Assembly (NCBI GenBank): GCA_009602725.1
Contig: WELB01000216.1
Coordinates: 1-64,000 of the forward strand
DNA: 64,000 nucleotides
Direction: 5' to 3'
Source: Spirogloea muscicola
Lineage: Eukaryota > Streptophyta > Zygnematophyceae > Spirogloeales > Spirogloeaceae
Shown here: positions 22,301 through 34,144 of the stretch, in pieces
How the letters are laid out: every line of letters starts with the position of its first letter
How positions within the stretch are numbered: position 1 is the first letter of the stretch
The notes under the pieces: model-generated
Told to the model about the DNA's origin: nothing
Database searches by the model: none
What the model saw: only the letters and a program-made list of their open reading frames with translations
Program-made: the position numbers and the translations under genes

Positions 22301-23592
22301 GCAGCTGCTTCACCTTGACACCTAGAAGCTCGGCCCCCTGAGGACCCGAACCACACGCTAGTTGCATGGCTGTCAATGTGTACCATCCTCATGTTACCAC
22401 TGAAAGAACGACTCAATCACCCTATGTCCATCGACCCCACCTCAGTGACTGAACGGGTATGTCGCGAGCAGTTGGCTCCTCTCACTAAGCTTGCACGACA
22501 GCCTCAAGAGGCCACCTGGCACGGTCAGGCTGTCTGGCTCGCTCAGGTGGTGCCATGAGCCCAGGAGGCCTTGTCTGAGCTGCCAGCAGTCCAGAAGCGC
22601 AATTGGGCGATCTTTCAAGCATTGACACAATGCGCGACAACCTCGGACGACCACTAGGTTCTGCCTGAGTACTAGCCTCTCTCTGGGTCAACGGAGATGC
22701 GAGCGGTGGCAATTGCACAGCATGACGAGCGCAGGGAGGTCAGTATGTCACGACAACACATTTGCACATCAACTGTCGTGTCTGTTGCTCCTGCCACTTT
22801 CCGTTTGCATACAAAGATGCTCAGGCTTACGTTTGATCCATCTTGCTTGTATGGTCGTGGCGCACTTTGACTTCTTACCAGACCAGGTCAGCACTACGTG
22901 CTGCTCTAGCTCATCGCCATCACGTCGCAGGCACATGACAAGCGACGAGGCATTGTCAAGTACACATTCAGGTCTCTGCCTCTGAGTGACTTGTATGTTG
23001 CCCATATAAAAGCTCACACTATCCGGCATGCAATTGCCACACTACCAGCAATAGTGAGAGACGGACTCTTGAGCTTATCACGTACCTGCGGCCAAGTTCA
23101 CAGAGGGGAGCATGTGGAAGCTTATATTGATACACACACGTGCACTCAACATGTACACGCCCGAATGACAAAGGCTGGGCCAGGGCTTTACGCCAATGAC
23201 TAGCGCGGTCTAGTTTCTCAAAATGGGTCAAAAGCTAGGCCCTTCCTGCCGCGGAGAAGACTTGTCGAGCTTCCAAGCATCTGCCTTTCTTCGATTCCTT
23301 AGCCAAAGCCTGCAAACAGAGAACCAGATCACAGCCATCATCATGTCAAATGCACTTGGTCATGCCAGCGATCACCCGCCGTCACCAATGAGCACCAAAT
23401 GTCAGGCTATGCAGTGATAGTCGCCCGCAACCAATACCCATCACAGACACTTCCAGCAAATTTTGCCATTCTCCCATGATGGAATCATCAAGGACCAACT
23501 TAATTCTCTTTAAGAACAACGCGCCAGCTGGACTTGCTGCAATGCATGGCTGATCCAGCACAGTGCCACCACAGTGGCACTGGCAAAGAAAC
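22301..23592. other. Intergenic region downstream of histidine kinase 2
   Basis: This probably includes the kinase 3' UTR. I see no recognisable gene, RNA or repeat. Small open frames lack any family signature. Confidence 0.4.
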
Positions 23593-26500
23593 TCACTCCA
23601 TGAGGCTCTTCTTCTGATTGCCCAACTGCCTCCACTGTGAGACAACATGTAGAAGATCCTGGAACTTCTGCACGTTCAAAGGCTTACTGATGTAGGCATC
23701 CATCCCAGCAACTATACACTTCTCTCCATCGCCAGCCATGGCATGTGCAGTCATCTGCTTGACACATTTCACACCGCCGATATGCTGATGCTGCTGACTC
23801 TATCAACTCTGCGACTTAACCCCCGAACTCTACAACTGAGCCCTGCACTTTGCTGCTACCAGATGCCTTCTTGTTTACAGACCAGAGACAAATATCACAA
23901 GTGGAGTACGTCTGGCATATAAGCAGAGACCTGCTGCAGCTACCTCGTCAGCTCAGCATGGCACTCCACAAAAGCTAGGGATCAGAGTCTGATCTACTTA
24001 CGGCAACAATGGGCGTGCGAGGAAGCTGTGATCCTTCCTCTTCAGCTCGTATTCTGCGGGTCGCTTCTAGTCCATCACACACAGGCATCTGCACCTGTGA
24101 GAATGACACTTGCCTAACATCCAGAATCAGCAGAAGGTGCAGGTAGATGGCAGGACAACTGGCAGAGTCAAGGACCTGCTTTATGTGTCCGCTGTTCTTG
24201 CATACCAATAAGGAGACAATAGATCTCCTCAGACTGATGATTGACTATAGCCTATGAACATGCTGACATGCAGGATGTACAGGCCGTTATGCAGCACATA
24301 TGTGGACTTTCCATGTAAATGAAAGAACGCCAAGGCTCGCAGAGCGGTTCAATCACAGGCAGGCACTCACGTCCATGAGAATTAGATCGAAATGCTCCTT
24401 CGTGAACTTCTCAAGTGCCTCAGCTCCATTGTTTGCCAGTGTAGTGGAGTGGCCCCACTTGTGAAGGAATGTCAAAGCGACTCTCTGATTGATGGCATTG
24501 TCCTCAGCCACCAAGATGTGCAGCTTGTGCTTCATGGCATCCTCCACACCTGAACCTTGTGAGCTGAGCGAGATCTGCCTTGAGATGATTGTAGGGTGGA
24601 CTTCCAGGGCCGTTTGAATAGCTCTCAGTAGCAAGCTTCTCTTGATCGGCTTAGCTACGTAGTATCTCATGCCCATGGCTTGACACCTGCAACGACAAAC
24701 GTCACAGGATGTAGGACTTTAGTAGCTGTCCACGATGACACCACCAAAGGCTGCGCATGGCCATGTCAATCCTTTGTGACCTGATTCACCCTCTGTACAC
24801 CGAAAAGGGAGCCTGACATCTGAATCTAGCAGCGCAGGATACATGCCATCAGCAGCAGTGAGCACAGCTTGGGCGGACCCGCAAGCTGCCAGATCTGGAG
24901 CAGAGGTGGCGGCTTAGAGGCTAAGAGTCTTACAGGTGCATGTCTGAGTGCTCGATGGAAGTCATCATAACAATAGGGGGGGACAAGGCCCCAGCTACAG
25001 CTTCTGCATCTGACAGTGAGCTACTCCTTTGCCTGTCCAATGAGCCATTTGCTAGCAAGGGTCCTGGCTCATGCCTAGCACGACTGCCACTGTCGCTGCT
25101 TCTGCTCCTAGTGCTGCTCAAGTTCGCAGACGATTCACCGCCGTCGTGCACTTGGTTCTGGCTACTAGCTGGCACCTTCACTGCGCAGCTTCTGCCATCT
25201 TCTCCTGCGCTGTCGCTTGAGTGCCAGTTGGATAGTGAGAGCCGCAGGGGGGGAGCTGCTTCAGAGGGCGAGGCAAGCTCCTCCACGTCCTCTGCCTGCT
25301 CCCACCAGCCATCTGCCAGGCCACGCCCTTGTGGCAGTGTCTGCGGCGCTTCTCTGGAGCCCGCTTTCCCACTTTCCTTCTCATCTATAGGGCCGTCTAC
25401 CCTGTCTAAGGGCGCCTGCCCAGAGCTCGCGGGCTGCCTGGGCTCCCAGCGCGCGAAAATCTGTGGCGTCTTGCGGAGCCGCGAGACTAGGCTTCCAGCC
25501 TCTTCCGGCTCCACTGAGGGCCCCTGCCGAGGCCCGCCCAGCGCGGCTGGTGGCTTCAGCCAGAGGTCGAGGAGAAGGAGGTTGAATGGGCCCCTTCCCT
25601 CGCCCTTGGCGCCCTGCTCCAGTCGCTCGAGAGCAGCCTCGGCGCCGGACACCCACTCAGCATCTATATCCCATCTCTGTGCCACAGGGTTCCAGACAAG
25701 GATGCCTCAGTACTACCGGAATCAGAGCCAGTGGATAATGATGGGACTGAATTTGTCGTGCACTGGCTGCAGTCCTTGCAGAGTGGGCCAAGGGATCCGC
25801 TCATGGTGCAAACATCTCAGCTTCAGACATTAGGAAAACTACTTTTGGCGACAAATAACCTACATCCATATTCCACGAGCCAGAACAGTGCTTGAAGCAC
25901 TAAGATAGTGGTACCTGAAGGATCTCCAAGAGGATGTCCCCACTGGTGTGGTTGTGGTCCACTACCAAGGCCCGCAAGCCGCTGAACTGCTTCTCCCTCA
26001 CCAACGAAGTGTTGCCAGGAGAGGCCACAGGCACGTGAGGTATCAGGAAGCGAGCCGTAAAGAAAAACGTGGAGCCCTGGCCTTGGTCACTCTCAACCCA
26101 CATGCGCCCACTCATTGCGTTAGAGAGGCGGCTGGAGATGAGCAGGCCCAGGCCGGTGCCTCCATACAACCTGACCACGGATCAACTCCGCAAATTAGCA
26201 AGCACGCAAGAGCACCCTGACTTGATCAGGTACTCAAGCAGTGGACCATGTTGTTTGACGGGATAGCAGAAGGGGCTGTGGGATGCAGCATGCCATGCCC
26301 AGCAGCAGATAGTACCTGGTAGTTGACGATTCCACTTGAGAGAAGGCCTGGAACAGCAGAGACTGCTTGCTCTTTGGTATGCCAATGCCAGTATCTTTGA
26401 CAGAGAAGAGAAGCTCTATGGAATCTGCATCTGGATGACCTAGGCACGAAACAGTGACCACAACCTCTCCCTCAGATGTAAACTTGAGCGCATTTCCTGC

Positions 26501-29500
26501 AACAGCAGCAGAGCCCACCTTGTCAAGCATACTCGTGCAGGTGTAGCAGTTTGTGCTGGAGAATCAACACTCATGGTGCTTGTGAATATGGGTCTGCTGC
26601 ACCAGGCCATTTAGCAGCTAAATGACAAATGGCGATAGCTGAACAGCTTTGAACAGCTGATGAGCTCAGCCGGTCTGCGTAAGAGCACAACACACATCAC
26701 CACCCACCTATGAGGTTGACAAAGATCTGGAATAATCGTCCAGGGTCTCCAATCAGGTTGTCAGGGACATCTCGATGACAGCGGCAAGCAAGCAGAAGGC
26801 CTTTCTTGTGGGCCCTGGCAGAAAGCACGGCCACGGCGTGCTCTAGCTGGTCCGCAAGGGAGAAGGCAATCTTCTCCATGTCCAACTTTCCCGCCTCTAT
26901 CTTGCTGAAATCCAGGATGTCACTGATCAACCGAAGAAGATGCTTCGCGGAGAAGAGCACCTGCGGGCCAGCCCGGAGGTGGGAGTCAGCTTCATCGTTG
27001 CACAGCTCTATCAACGGCAATGTCCCCGACAGGCCACTGAAGTCACATGCGCCCTTCTTCAGAAGCATTCCAGTTCCTGCTGTAAGGGAACCCAGCACCT
27101 CCAAGAGATCCTGGCCTGCAACATGATGAAGTAGCCCCATGGTTCTTTGTGTGGACGCTCACCAGTTCCAGGTACTCCTTCTGCTCTGGGTTTACAGTTG
27201 TATCCAGACAGAGCTCCGTGCAGTTTATGATACCGTTCAGGGGAGTCCGAATCTCATGGGACATGTTGGCGAGCCACTCTGACTTGGCTTGGTCGGCCTT
27301 GACAGCAATATTCTTTGCAGTCTGCAGCTCCTCCTCGATCGTCCTTCTCACCTCGATCTCATTCTGCAGTCTCTTGTTCGTACTGGCCAGATCACGCGTC
27401 CTGTCTACGACCTGTATTTATAGGCATTGCGCAGAAGCCAGAAAGCAAATCCCTCAAAGTGAGAGATGCGAACGCCCAGAGGCAAAGCTTTCTGGCTTTC
27501 TTTCCGCGGAAGTTGAGCCTGAATGTTGCTGGCGATTGCATTAAAAGTCTATGTTAAGCTGCTTGATTGATACATGACGAGCAGGATGGATGTGCAGGTA
27601 CGAATGACGAGTGAGGATTGCCACTCATATGGTGATCCTCTGGTAACCTACCTTCTGCTCCAGCATGCTATTCGTGTTGACGACCTCAGCTGCCATGTCA
27701 TTGAATGCACAGCGCAAGTCATCGAGCTCGTCTGGCCAATATGTCCGCTTGCTTTCTTTTGCTCTGGCAGCGGTCTCGCCCTTAGCGAGGGCCATAGCTG
27801 TCATACCTAAATCAATGATGGGTCCAGCGAACCACTGATGAAATAGCAACAAAAGTGTGTCGTCAGACGCATTCACAGTAATAATGCATGGAAAGAGAGC
27901 CTGCTCAGATGCAGGACAATCAAGCCTCTGACTGCAGTAGCGCCCAGCGCAGAAACACCATGCTGCACAGGCACGTAGGGAACATCACAGGTGTAGAGCG
28001 TCCAAACAGCAGCCACTAGGTTTTGCAAGCTCACCCGTGCCAAGAAATATGAGCTGACTAGACCCAAAGTAACAATGACAACAATGGAAATTATAATGGC
28101 CAGAGTGAGATGATGCAGCAACCTAAACGCCTCATCATCGTCAATCTTGGCAACCAGACCTGCCAGGATGCAAAAGTGTGCTTTAGGCCCTCCGAGGGTT
28201 GCTAGGAATGTCGAACATGTATAGGACGCAAGACAGAGCGAAGACGATAGTGTGCTGAGCACACAGCTGCTGCGCACCATGAGCTCTTCAGCCAAAAGGA
28301 AGACGTAAAGTGGGTTGTAGGACCAACCCCAGTCGAGGTAGCCCACTGGCGTAAACCCAGCCGCTACAGCGGCATGTCGGTAGTCTCTGGACCGAGAGAA
28401 GCCAGATGCACCCCCAATGGCATCAGCCAGAGGGCCTGCATACTGCTGCGTCAACACTGACTTGTGGTGGAACGGTGGTACAATGTAGGTGATGCTGTCA
28501 TTGCCTGCTCACATCAAGTAACATATTCATATCATCTAACTGCAAGATGGAGGAAAGGAGAGGCCTGCAATGCCGTCAACCAGTACCTTCAAGACATCCA
28601 CTGCTGGTTCACTCTTTCAAGCACGGTGCACTGTGCATGTCATGATGTCAATGCCAGAATACCAAAAGAAGAGGACTGTGCATAGACGACACACTGATCC
28701 ATGTGTACAACATAGTCGATCACTGACGCAAAGCACCGTTAATCTGCTACACCGGCTCCTGGAGGCCCATATTAACTCGCCTGATGGGTAGCCAACGAGA
28801 ATCTCGCCGGTCTTCTGCAGCCCAGCAGTGTCGTACACAAGGTCGACAAAGGCACTCGCATTGAGGATCATCAGCAACGTTCCCACCATAGAGGGAGCCT
28901 GACCACCCAGCAATGACCGACACCTCAGCAAGGCAGGAGGATGCTCGTCTTCCCCCCCCCTCCGACCAGCCAGATTTGGCGGGCATTTTTGAGGCGCTTC
29001 ACAACCTCCGCTAACAGAGGGGACAGCTTCTTTTCATCCCCAATCTCATGGATATGGACCAACTAGTAGAGACACATCTTGGCTATAAATGTATGAAAGC
29101 TATCTGCCATGAGCGACGAGTCATGGAGCACCTGTAGGTCGAGCAAGGCGATGCTCATGTTTATGCAAAGTTCATCGCTTGCTGTGTACGGATGCCCTCT
29201 CGTGAGGTTTGTTTGAGAGTCCGAATCTGGGAATCCATCGCCATAGAACGAAGTGTTGAGCTGCAAAGGGAGAGCCTCCAGCCCTGACATCCAGCCTTGG
29301 CAACAAAGTCAGCGGCAGGATTGAAATCGAAGCTGGGTGCACATGCACTTGCACAAATACTATAGCTCCATCACACAGCATATGTCACCCTGACGAAGAA
29401 GCAAATTTGGCTTGTCAGCCACAGAATATCCGAGCCATCAGGCCAAGCTCTTCGAAGCAGCCATCCTGCCACATGCACATTGATGCCCCTCTGCAAGGGA

Positions 29501-30528
29501 GCAGTGAGTGAACAAGACAGGAGTCCATTACGCAGAGCCCCCACGCGCTCACCAGGCGGGTGCACCTCAAAAAGCCGGAAGCCTATAAGATTGTACACTG
29601 CCATTGAGAGGAAGTCCTTGGCCACAGCTTGCGCGCTTTGCAAGACTCTCTGCATGGCTCGGTGCCAGTGCCAGCAAGTCAGGAAAGTCGCCTCCACTTA
29701 CCGCACGATGCTGCAAGTAATCCATGCAAACATGGCAAGACACAAGGGCCATGGCACGACTGGATCGACCCTAGCCCTGGTAGCCATCCTCAGCGAATAG
29801 CGGTATGCACGTCCTTGCCAAAGGCGCGCAATCTGGCAGGGGTGTCAAGATGAGCCCCAATGCTGGGGCAGCCACGTGGGGTCCAGGTAAGCCCAGGCCA
29901 AGCGGAGAGAGACAAAGGGGTGAAGACTAGCCTGGCCGCTCGCCAAGTCCGCTTTGATGGTTGCATTGTTCGTCGGAGCGCTGAGCCCTTCATACTGCTT
30001 GGAGTAACTCCGGAGAAGATTGCGCGAGGCGATCAGCCGCACTTCGCCCTCCTTGTCCAGAAGGTACTGGCGGAGCTGCAAGGATCGAGTGAAGCGAGGC
30101 CTTTCAAGCCGCGAGTATCTGATTGCCTGGCCTCTGACACTCACATCTCTGGCGAATCAGCGACTTGACTGGCAGCAAACATCGAGCCCAATCTCCTGAT
30201 GGCCACACCTGGTGCTGCTTGAGAGTAGCCACAGTCCGCATGCGGAGGCTGATCTCGGCCGAAAAGTCGTCGTCCGAGAACTTCCAGAGCGTCAGGGCGA
30301 GCGTGCCGGACGTGACGAGCACCAGGATGATCATGAACACCGCGAGCTTCACGCAGATGGCCGAGCCCCTCCACCACCGCTTGCGCAAAAGCTTGGAGTA
30401 GCGCTCGGGCGTGTGCTGGAAGCTGCCAAACAGGAGCGGAGGGACAATGGTATTCGTGGCGCTACCTCCGGCGCTGCTCCCATAGCCTCCATGCCGGACT
30501 TGCTCCAAGTCAACTGCGGCGCGCCGCA
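23593..30528 (-). CDS. Hybrid histidine kinase 2, tandem paralogue of histidine kinase 1
   Basis: Same architecture and orientation as the kinase at 10.3-17.4 kb. The stop is 23593-23595. Parts in order: membrane segment [20 protein letters not shown] (about 30290-30355); a Cache-type extracellular region with [17 protein letters not shown] and [13 protein letters not shown]; a second membrane segment near 28.1 kb, followed by a HAMP-like linker; HisKA with [14 protein letters not shown] (His near 27257); HATPase with [25 protein letters not shown] and [13 protein letters not shown]; a degenerate first receiver ([26 protein letters not shown]) interrupted by a serine-rich insertion over about 24.95-25.5 kb; and a canonical second receiver ([25 protein letters not shown] near 24372, [22 protein letters not shown]). 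The open frame before the first membrane segment has no ATG after the last in-frame stop near 30541, so the true start is probably in an upstream exon; the 5' limit given is provisional. Confidence 0.85.
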
Positions 30529-31680
30529 ATGCAGACGGCTGTCAGCCATCTCCAGCAGCTTCTCTCGAGAGCCATCGTTCGCTCGAGTCACCGTTCGACA
30601 ACGGCGCACCAGCCAACGCCCCAATCGTGACGTGACCATAGACGTGGCATGATGTGACCTGACCTGACCCTTCTTGATGTGCGGTGCCGCAACGTGGCGT
30701 TTGGACACAGACACGAGCGGGCATGGCAGTGCATGTCAGGCGCGGCGCGCAATCGAGGACAGCAGCCTGCACGCTTCCGAGAGGCGCTCGGCGCTCGTGG
30801 AGCCAGCAGCGGCCCAAGGCGGCTAGGCCCCTCCGACAGCCCTCAGCACGCGCAGGACAGCTTCCCGGCGCACACGACGCCCGGCGGGCCGCTCCTGCGA
30901 CACGGCCGTCGCGGCAAAGGCAGCTGCCAGCGGCATTCGCCGTTGCCCCGGCCGTCTGCCCCGTCTGTACGAACACGCCTCACTGCCACCCCAGCCATCC
31001 GGAGTGCCACCCCCTTTCCCAACTGGATTGGCGGCCGCGCGAGGCGGAGCTCCGGACACGGTGGCCACAGCAGCGGCGCCGAGAGCGCGGCGCGGGCCTG
31101 CCGCCATCCAAGAGTATGCTGGACGGGGGCCCCGCGGCTGCCGTGTTGGCAGGGATGGAAGGCCAGGCCGCCGCACGAGGCCCTGAGACGAGGCAGGAGG
31201 GGGCAGGCCTGGAGGCGCGTCAATGGCGCGCTCACCGGCGAAGACGGGTGTGGGCGCGTCGGCGGGGCGGCGGGAGGCGCCACCGGGCGGGTCCGCAGGG
31301 GCTCCACAGCGGCTGGGGCTGGGGCGCGCGGCAGCCGGACCGGGAGGCGCCGCCGTNNNNNNNNNNNNNNNNNNNNNNNNNNNNNNNNNNNNNNNNNNNN
31401 NNNNNNNNNNNNNNNNNNNNNNNNNNNNNNNNNNNNNNNNNNNCGGCGGGCGGGGCCCTGACGCGCCTGACCCGCCTGACGCGCCTGACGGGCGGGTGCG
31501 CAGCGGGGCCCGCGCCGCGTGGCCTGCCCCCGCGCCGATGCGCGGCCGCACGCAGTCGGCACTCGGCACCACTGCTGCCCGCTTCTGGGCCACCGCGGCG
31601 CGGCCATCCCCCTCTTTCGCACTTGGGCAACCCCACCACCTGGGCGACGGCAGAGGGCACGCGGCTGCCGCTTAGCGCTT
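30529..31680. other. GC-rich 5' flank of histidine kinase 2 with assembly gap
   Basis: Very GC-rich DNA with a run of 87 unknown bases at 31357-31443. Long open frames in all phases reflect base composition. Just after the gap are tandem CGCCTGAC-type units (about 31455-31495). No gene can be supported, though an upstream exon of the kinase may lie here. Confidence 0.5.
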
Positions 31681-32000
31681 TTTAGGCTCCTCCGTCATTT
31701 GGCCACTTCGAACCTTTGTCAATTCTTTTCGGGCTGGCTTCTCACAGCCCTTGCCCCCATTAGAAGAAGTGGCTCTCCCAATGGGGCAAGGGCTGTTAGA
31801 AGCCAGCCCGAAAAGAATTGACAAGGTTCGAAGGGGCCAAACTACGAGCTAAGCGACTGCGGGGCCTGAAGAGGCTATGGCAGAACGGGGGAGGATGGAC
31901 CGCTTAGTAGTTACGAGTGAAGAGCCTCACATCCGACAGACTAGCTGCCGGTAAACTATCCCCCTGACGAAAGCCGGAGGCCGCAGCGAGAGCACGGCCA
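31680..32000. repeat. Head-to-head hairpin modules and antisense tail
   Basis: A plus module at 31690-31765 (GGGCTGG...CACAGCCC) abuts a minus module at 31765-31850, making an inverted pair. The minus copy continues through its 3' tail into the conserved coding end at about 31925-32000. Confidence 0.78.
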
Positions 32001-32006
32001 GCACGT

Positions 32007-32039
32007 GGCACTCCTAATGGCACTCCCATTAGGAGTGCC
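32007..32039. repeat. Perfect 13-bp inverted repeat
   Basis: GGCACTCCTAATG at 32007-32019 is followed after 7 bases by its exact reverse complement, CATTAGGAGTGCC, at 32027-32039. It lies exactly at the junction between an antisense and a sense retroelement tail and resembles the distal block of the hairpin module (CATTGGGAGTGCC). Confidence 0.9.
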
Positions 32040-32456
32040 ATTAGGAGTCACTTCTCTGCCAGCCGCACCGAGCGCAAGTACGCGGATCACGCAGTCGGCA
32101 CTTCGTTTGTGGCGCTGGCGATGGACGTCCACGGCGCGTTCGGCAATCGGTGGCTGGACCACCTTGCCTTGATGGCCCACAGTGCGTTCCACGGCGCGGG
32201 CCGTCGTTTCGTCGGCGAGGACAGCAAGGGGCTGCCCGCCTTCAACGCCGCTGGGTCGCTTGCCAGGTAATCTGGGTCTCAGTCGGGGTGCATCTTCGGT
32301 CAGGTGTACCGCATGCGCTTGGCCGTCTCGCTGCAGAGGTCTATGGCCCGCGCGCTGCACCTGCGTGCCGGCAGAGCCCTCGCTGCTGCCTCTGGCTCTT
32401 GCCAGGTCCAGGAACCCAGTCTCTCTGACCTGAGGCTTAGCAGGGGTTACTAAAAG
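32040..32456 (+). mobile_element. LINE-like coding-tail copy, second subfamily
   Basis: The plus strand encodes YADHAVGTSFVALAMDVHGA, then FNAAGS, and the common tail VYRMRLAVSLQRSMARALHL, ending with a version of the family terminus. A 37-bp stretch with GT and AG ends (32267-32303) interrupts the tail relative to the other copies. The copy is 5'-truncated. Confidence 0.7.
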
Positions 32457-32469
32457 GTTCGTAGCTGTG

Positions 32470-32870
32470 TTTCTTTTTGTTTTCCTTAGTGCTTCCCCTG
32501 GCCCCTTCTCGTCCTTTGTTCATCCATTTTTGGGCCAGCCCCTATCCTCAATGGGCGAGCCCTTCTTCTTCTCTTTTCTAGCTGCAAGTTTGTTCGACTT
32601 ACGCCTGCTGACTCGGGGTTAGTAAGCTCCCATTCGCTGTAGTCTCTTGCGCAGCTGTGTGGTTTTGGCACCTTCCAGTCCTTCAGGAAAGAAAGTGCTC
32701 GCCCATAGAGAAGAGGGGCTGGCAAAGCTTAGAAGAAGTGGCACTCCCAATGGGAGCAAGGGCTATGAAAAGCCAGCCCGAAAAGGAAATGACAAAGGCT
32801 CGAAGGGGCCAAATGATGGATGGGCCTAAAAAGCGCTAAGCAGCTCCGAAGGGGCCTGAAGATGCTATGT
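32470..32870. repeat. Hairpin modules after and before coding tails
   Basis: A plus-strand module piece lies at 32500-32565 (GGGCCAGCCCCTATCC, with part of the stem missing). A minus module at 32695-32735 (GGGGCTGGCAAAGC) and another at 32740-32830 (GGGCTATGAAAAGCCAGCCC) follow, continuous with the antisense copy downstream. Confidence 0.75.
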
Positions 32871-33245
32871 CAGAACGGGGGAGGATGGACCACTCAGTAG
32901 GCACGAGTGGAGAGCCTCAAATCCGACAGACTAGCTGCCGGAAATCTATCCCCCTGACGAAAGCCGGAGGCCGCAGCGAGAGCACGGCCAGCACGCAGAT
33001 GCAAGGCGTGGGCCATGGACCGCTTAAGGGAGACGGACAATCGCATACGATATACCTGAGCCCACGAGCCAGCGGCGTTGAAGTCAGCCGGCTCACCGTG
33101 CCTGCGGGACACAGCGCGCTGCGCAAGCCTGGCCAGCAGGTCGAGCCACTGGGACCCGAGAGCCCCGTGCACGTCCACGGCCAGGGGTACGAACTCATCT
33201 GCAGCCGGGTGGTCGGCGTGTTTGGCCAGCATCGTGCCTCTGACT
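32870..33245 (-). mobile_element. LINE-like coding-tail copy, antisense
   Basis: The minus strand encodes VDVHGALGSQWLDLLARLAQ and the common tail RLSVSLKRSMAHALHLRAG. It is highly similar to 18540-18900 and to the reverse of 20930-21300. Truncated and broken. Confidence 0.72.
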
Positions 33246-33655
33246 GCTGGGGCGGACGGCCGCCTCCACACCCGGCGCGCCGATCTCGTCGCCAGCGAGC
33301 TCGGCGGGGGCCTCGGCTCATTGCCGACGTCGTTACAACGGACTCCTTCGATTCCAGAAGCGCTACACGCTCGGCGGAGGAGGCGGGCTACGCCGCCCGC
33401 CAAGCGGCCGACGCAAAGGAGCGCAAGTATTCGGATCACTCGGTAGGCGACGAGTTTGTCCCACTCGCCGTCGACGTACACGGCGCCTTTGGCGCCAAAT
33501 GGCTTGACCTACTTCACCGTCTTGCGCGGCGAGCAGCGGCCCGCCGCCACGGGCAGCAGGGCGAGCAGCCTGGCTTCCATGTCGCCGGGTCCCTCGCCCA
33601 AGTTTTCCGGATGCCCCTGGCCGTCTCTTTGCAGCGGTCCCTAGCTTTTGCGGTC
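33245..33655 (+). mobile_element. LINE-like coding-tail copy, third subfamily
   Basis: The plus strand reads YSDHSVGDEFVPLAVDVHGA, then KWLDLLHRLARRAAARRHG, then VFRMPLAVSLQRSLAFAV, where it is cut off by a minus hairpin module. It diverges more from the other copies and is an independent insertion. Confidence 0.7.
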
Positions 33656-34140
33656 AGAAGAAGAAGTGGCTCTCCCAAAGGGGGCAAGGGCTGTGAGAAG
33701 CCAGCCCGAAAAGAATTGACAAGGTTCGAAGGGGCCAAACTACGAGCTAAGCAGCGACTGCGGGGCCTGAAGAGGCTATGGCAGAACGGGGGAGGATGGA
33801 CCACTTTTGCGGTCCACTTGCGCAAGAAGAAAGCGGCTGCTGATATCAAAAGAGCGGCTGTGAAAGCCAGCCAGATGCATACAGGTGTTCATGACGGAGC
33901 CACAGGCTAGACAGCCAGGGCGCTCTTAGTAACCCCGTGTCAGCAGTAGGAAGTCAGATGAGCTGAGGGGAGGAAGAGCAACCCCGCTGCGCAAGCCAGA
34001 GGCTGCTGCAAGGGCACGACCAGCGCGGCGATGCAAAGCAAGCGCTTGGGAACGCTGTAGCGACATAGACAAACGCATACGGTAGCAGGACACAAGACCC
34101 AAAAGTACCGAGCCACCGGGAAGGGCTGCACCCCGCCGGG
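33655..34140 (-). repeat. Antisense hairpin module followed by antisense coding tail
   Basis: Bases 33660-33810 form a minus module with its 3' tail (GGGCTGTGAGAAGCCAGCCC). Bases 33830-34015 nearly repeat 1365-1540, including the sequence AAAGAGCGGCTGTGAAAGCC, and continue into the antisense coding end that mirrors 34500-34740. Confidence 0.75.
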
Positions 34141-34144
34141 TGGT

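Noticed and set aside
10331-30528. Cytokinin receptors (CHASE-domain histidine kinases)
   Set aside because: The extracellular parts carry Cache-type motifs and no recognisable CHASE motif, so an AHK1-like identity fits better.
30684-31685. Long open frames across the 87-base gap
   Set aside because: Ala/Arg/Pro-rich frames open on several phases at once, with no domain; an effect of base composition plus the gap.
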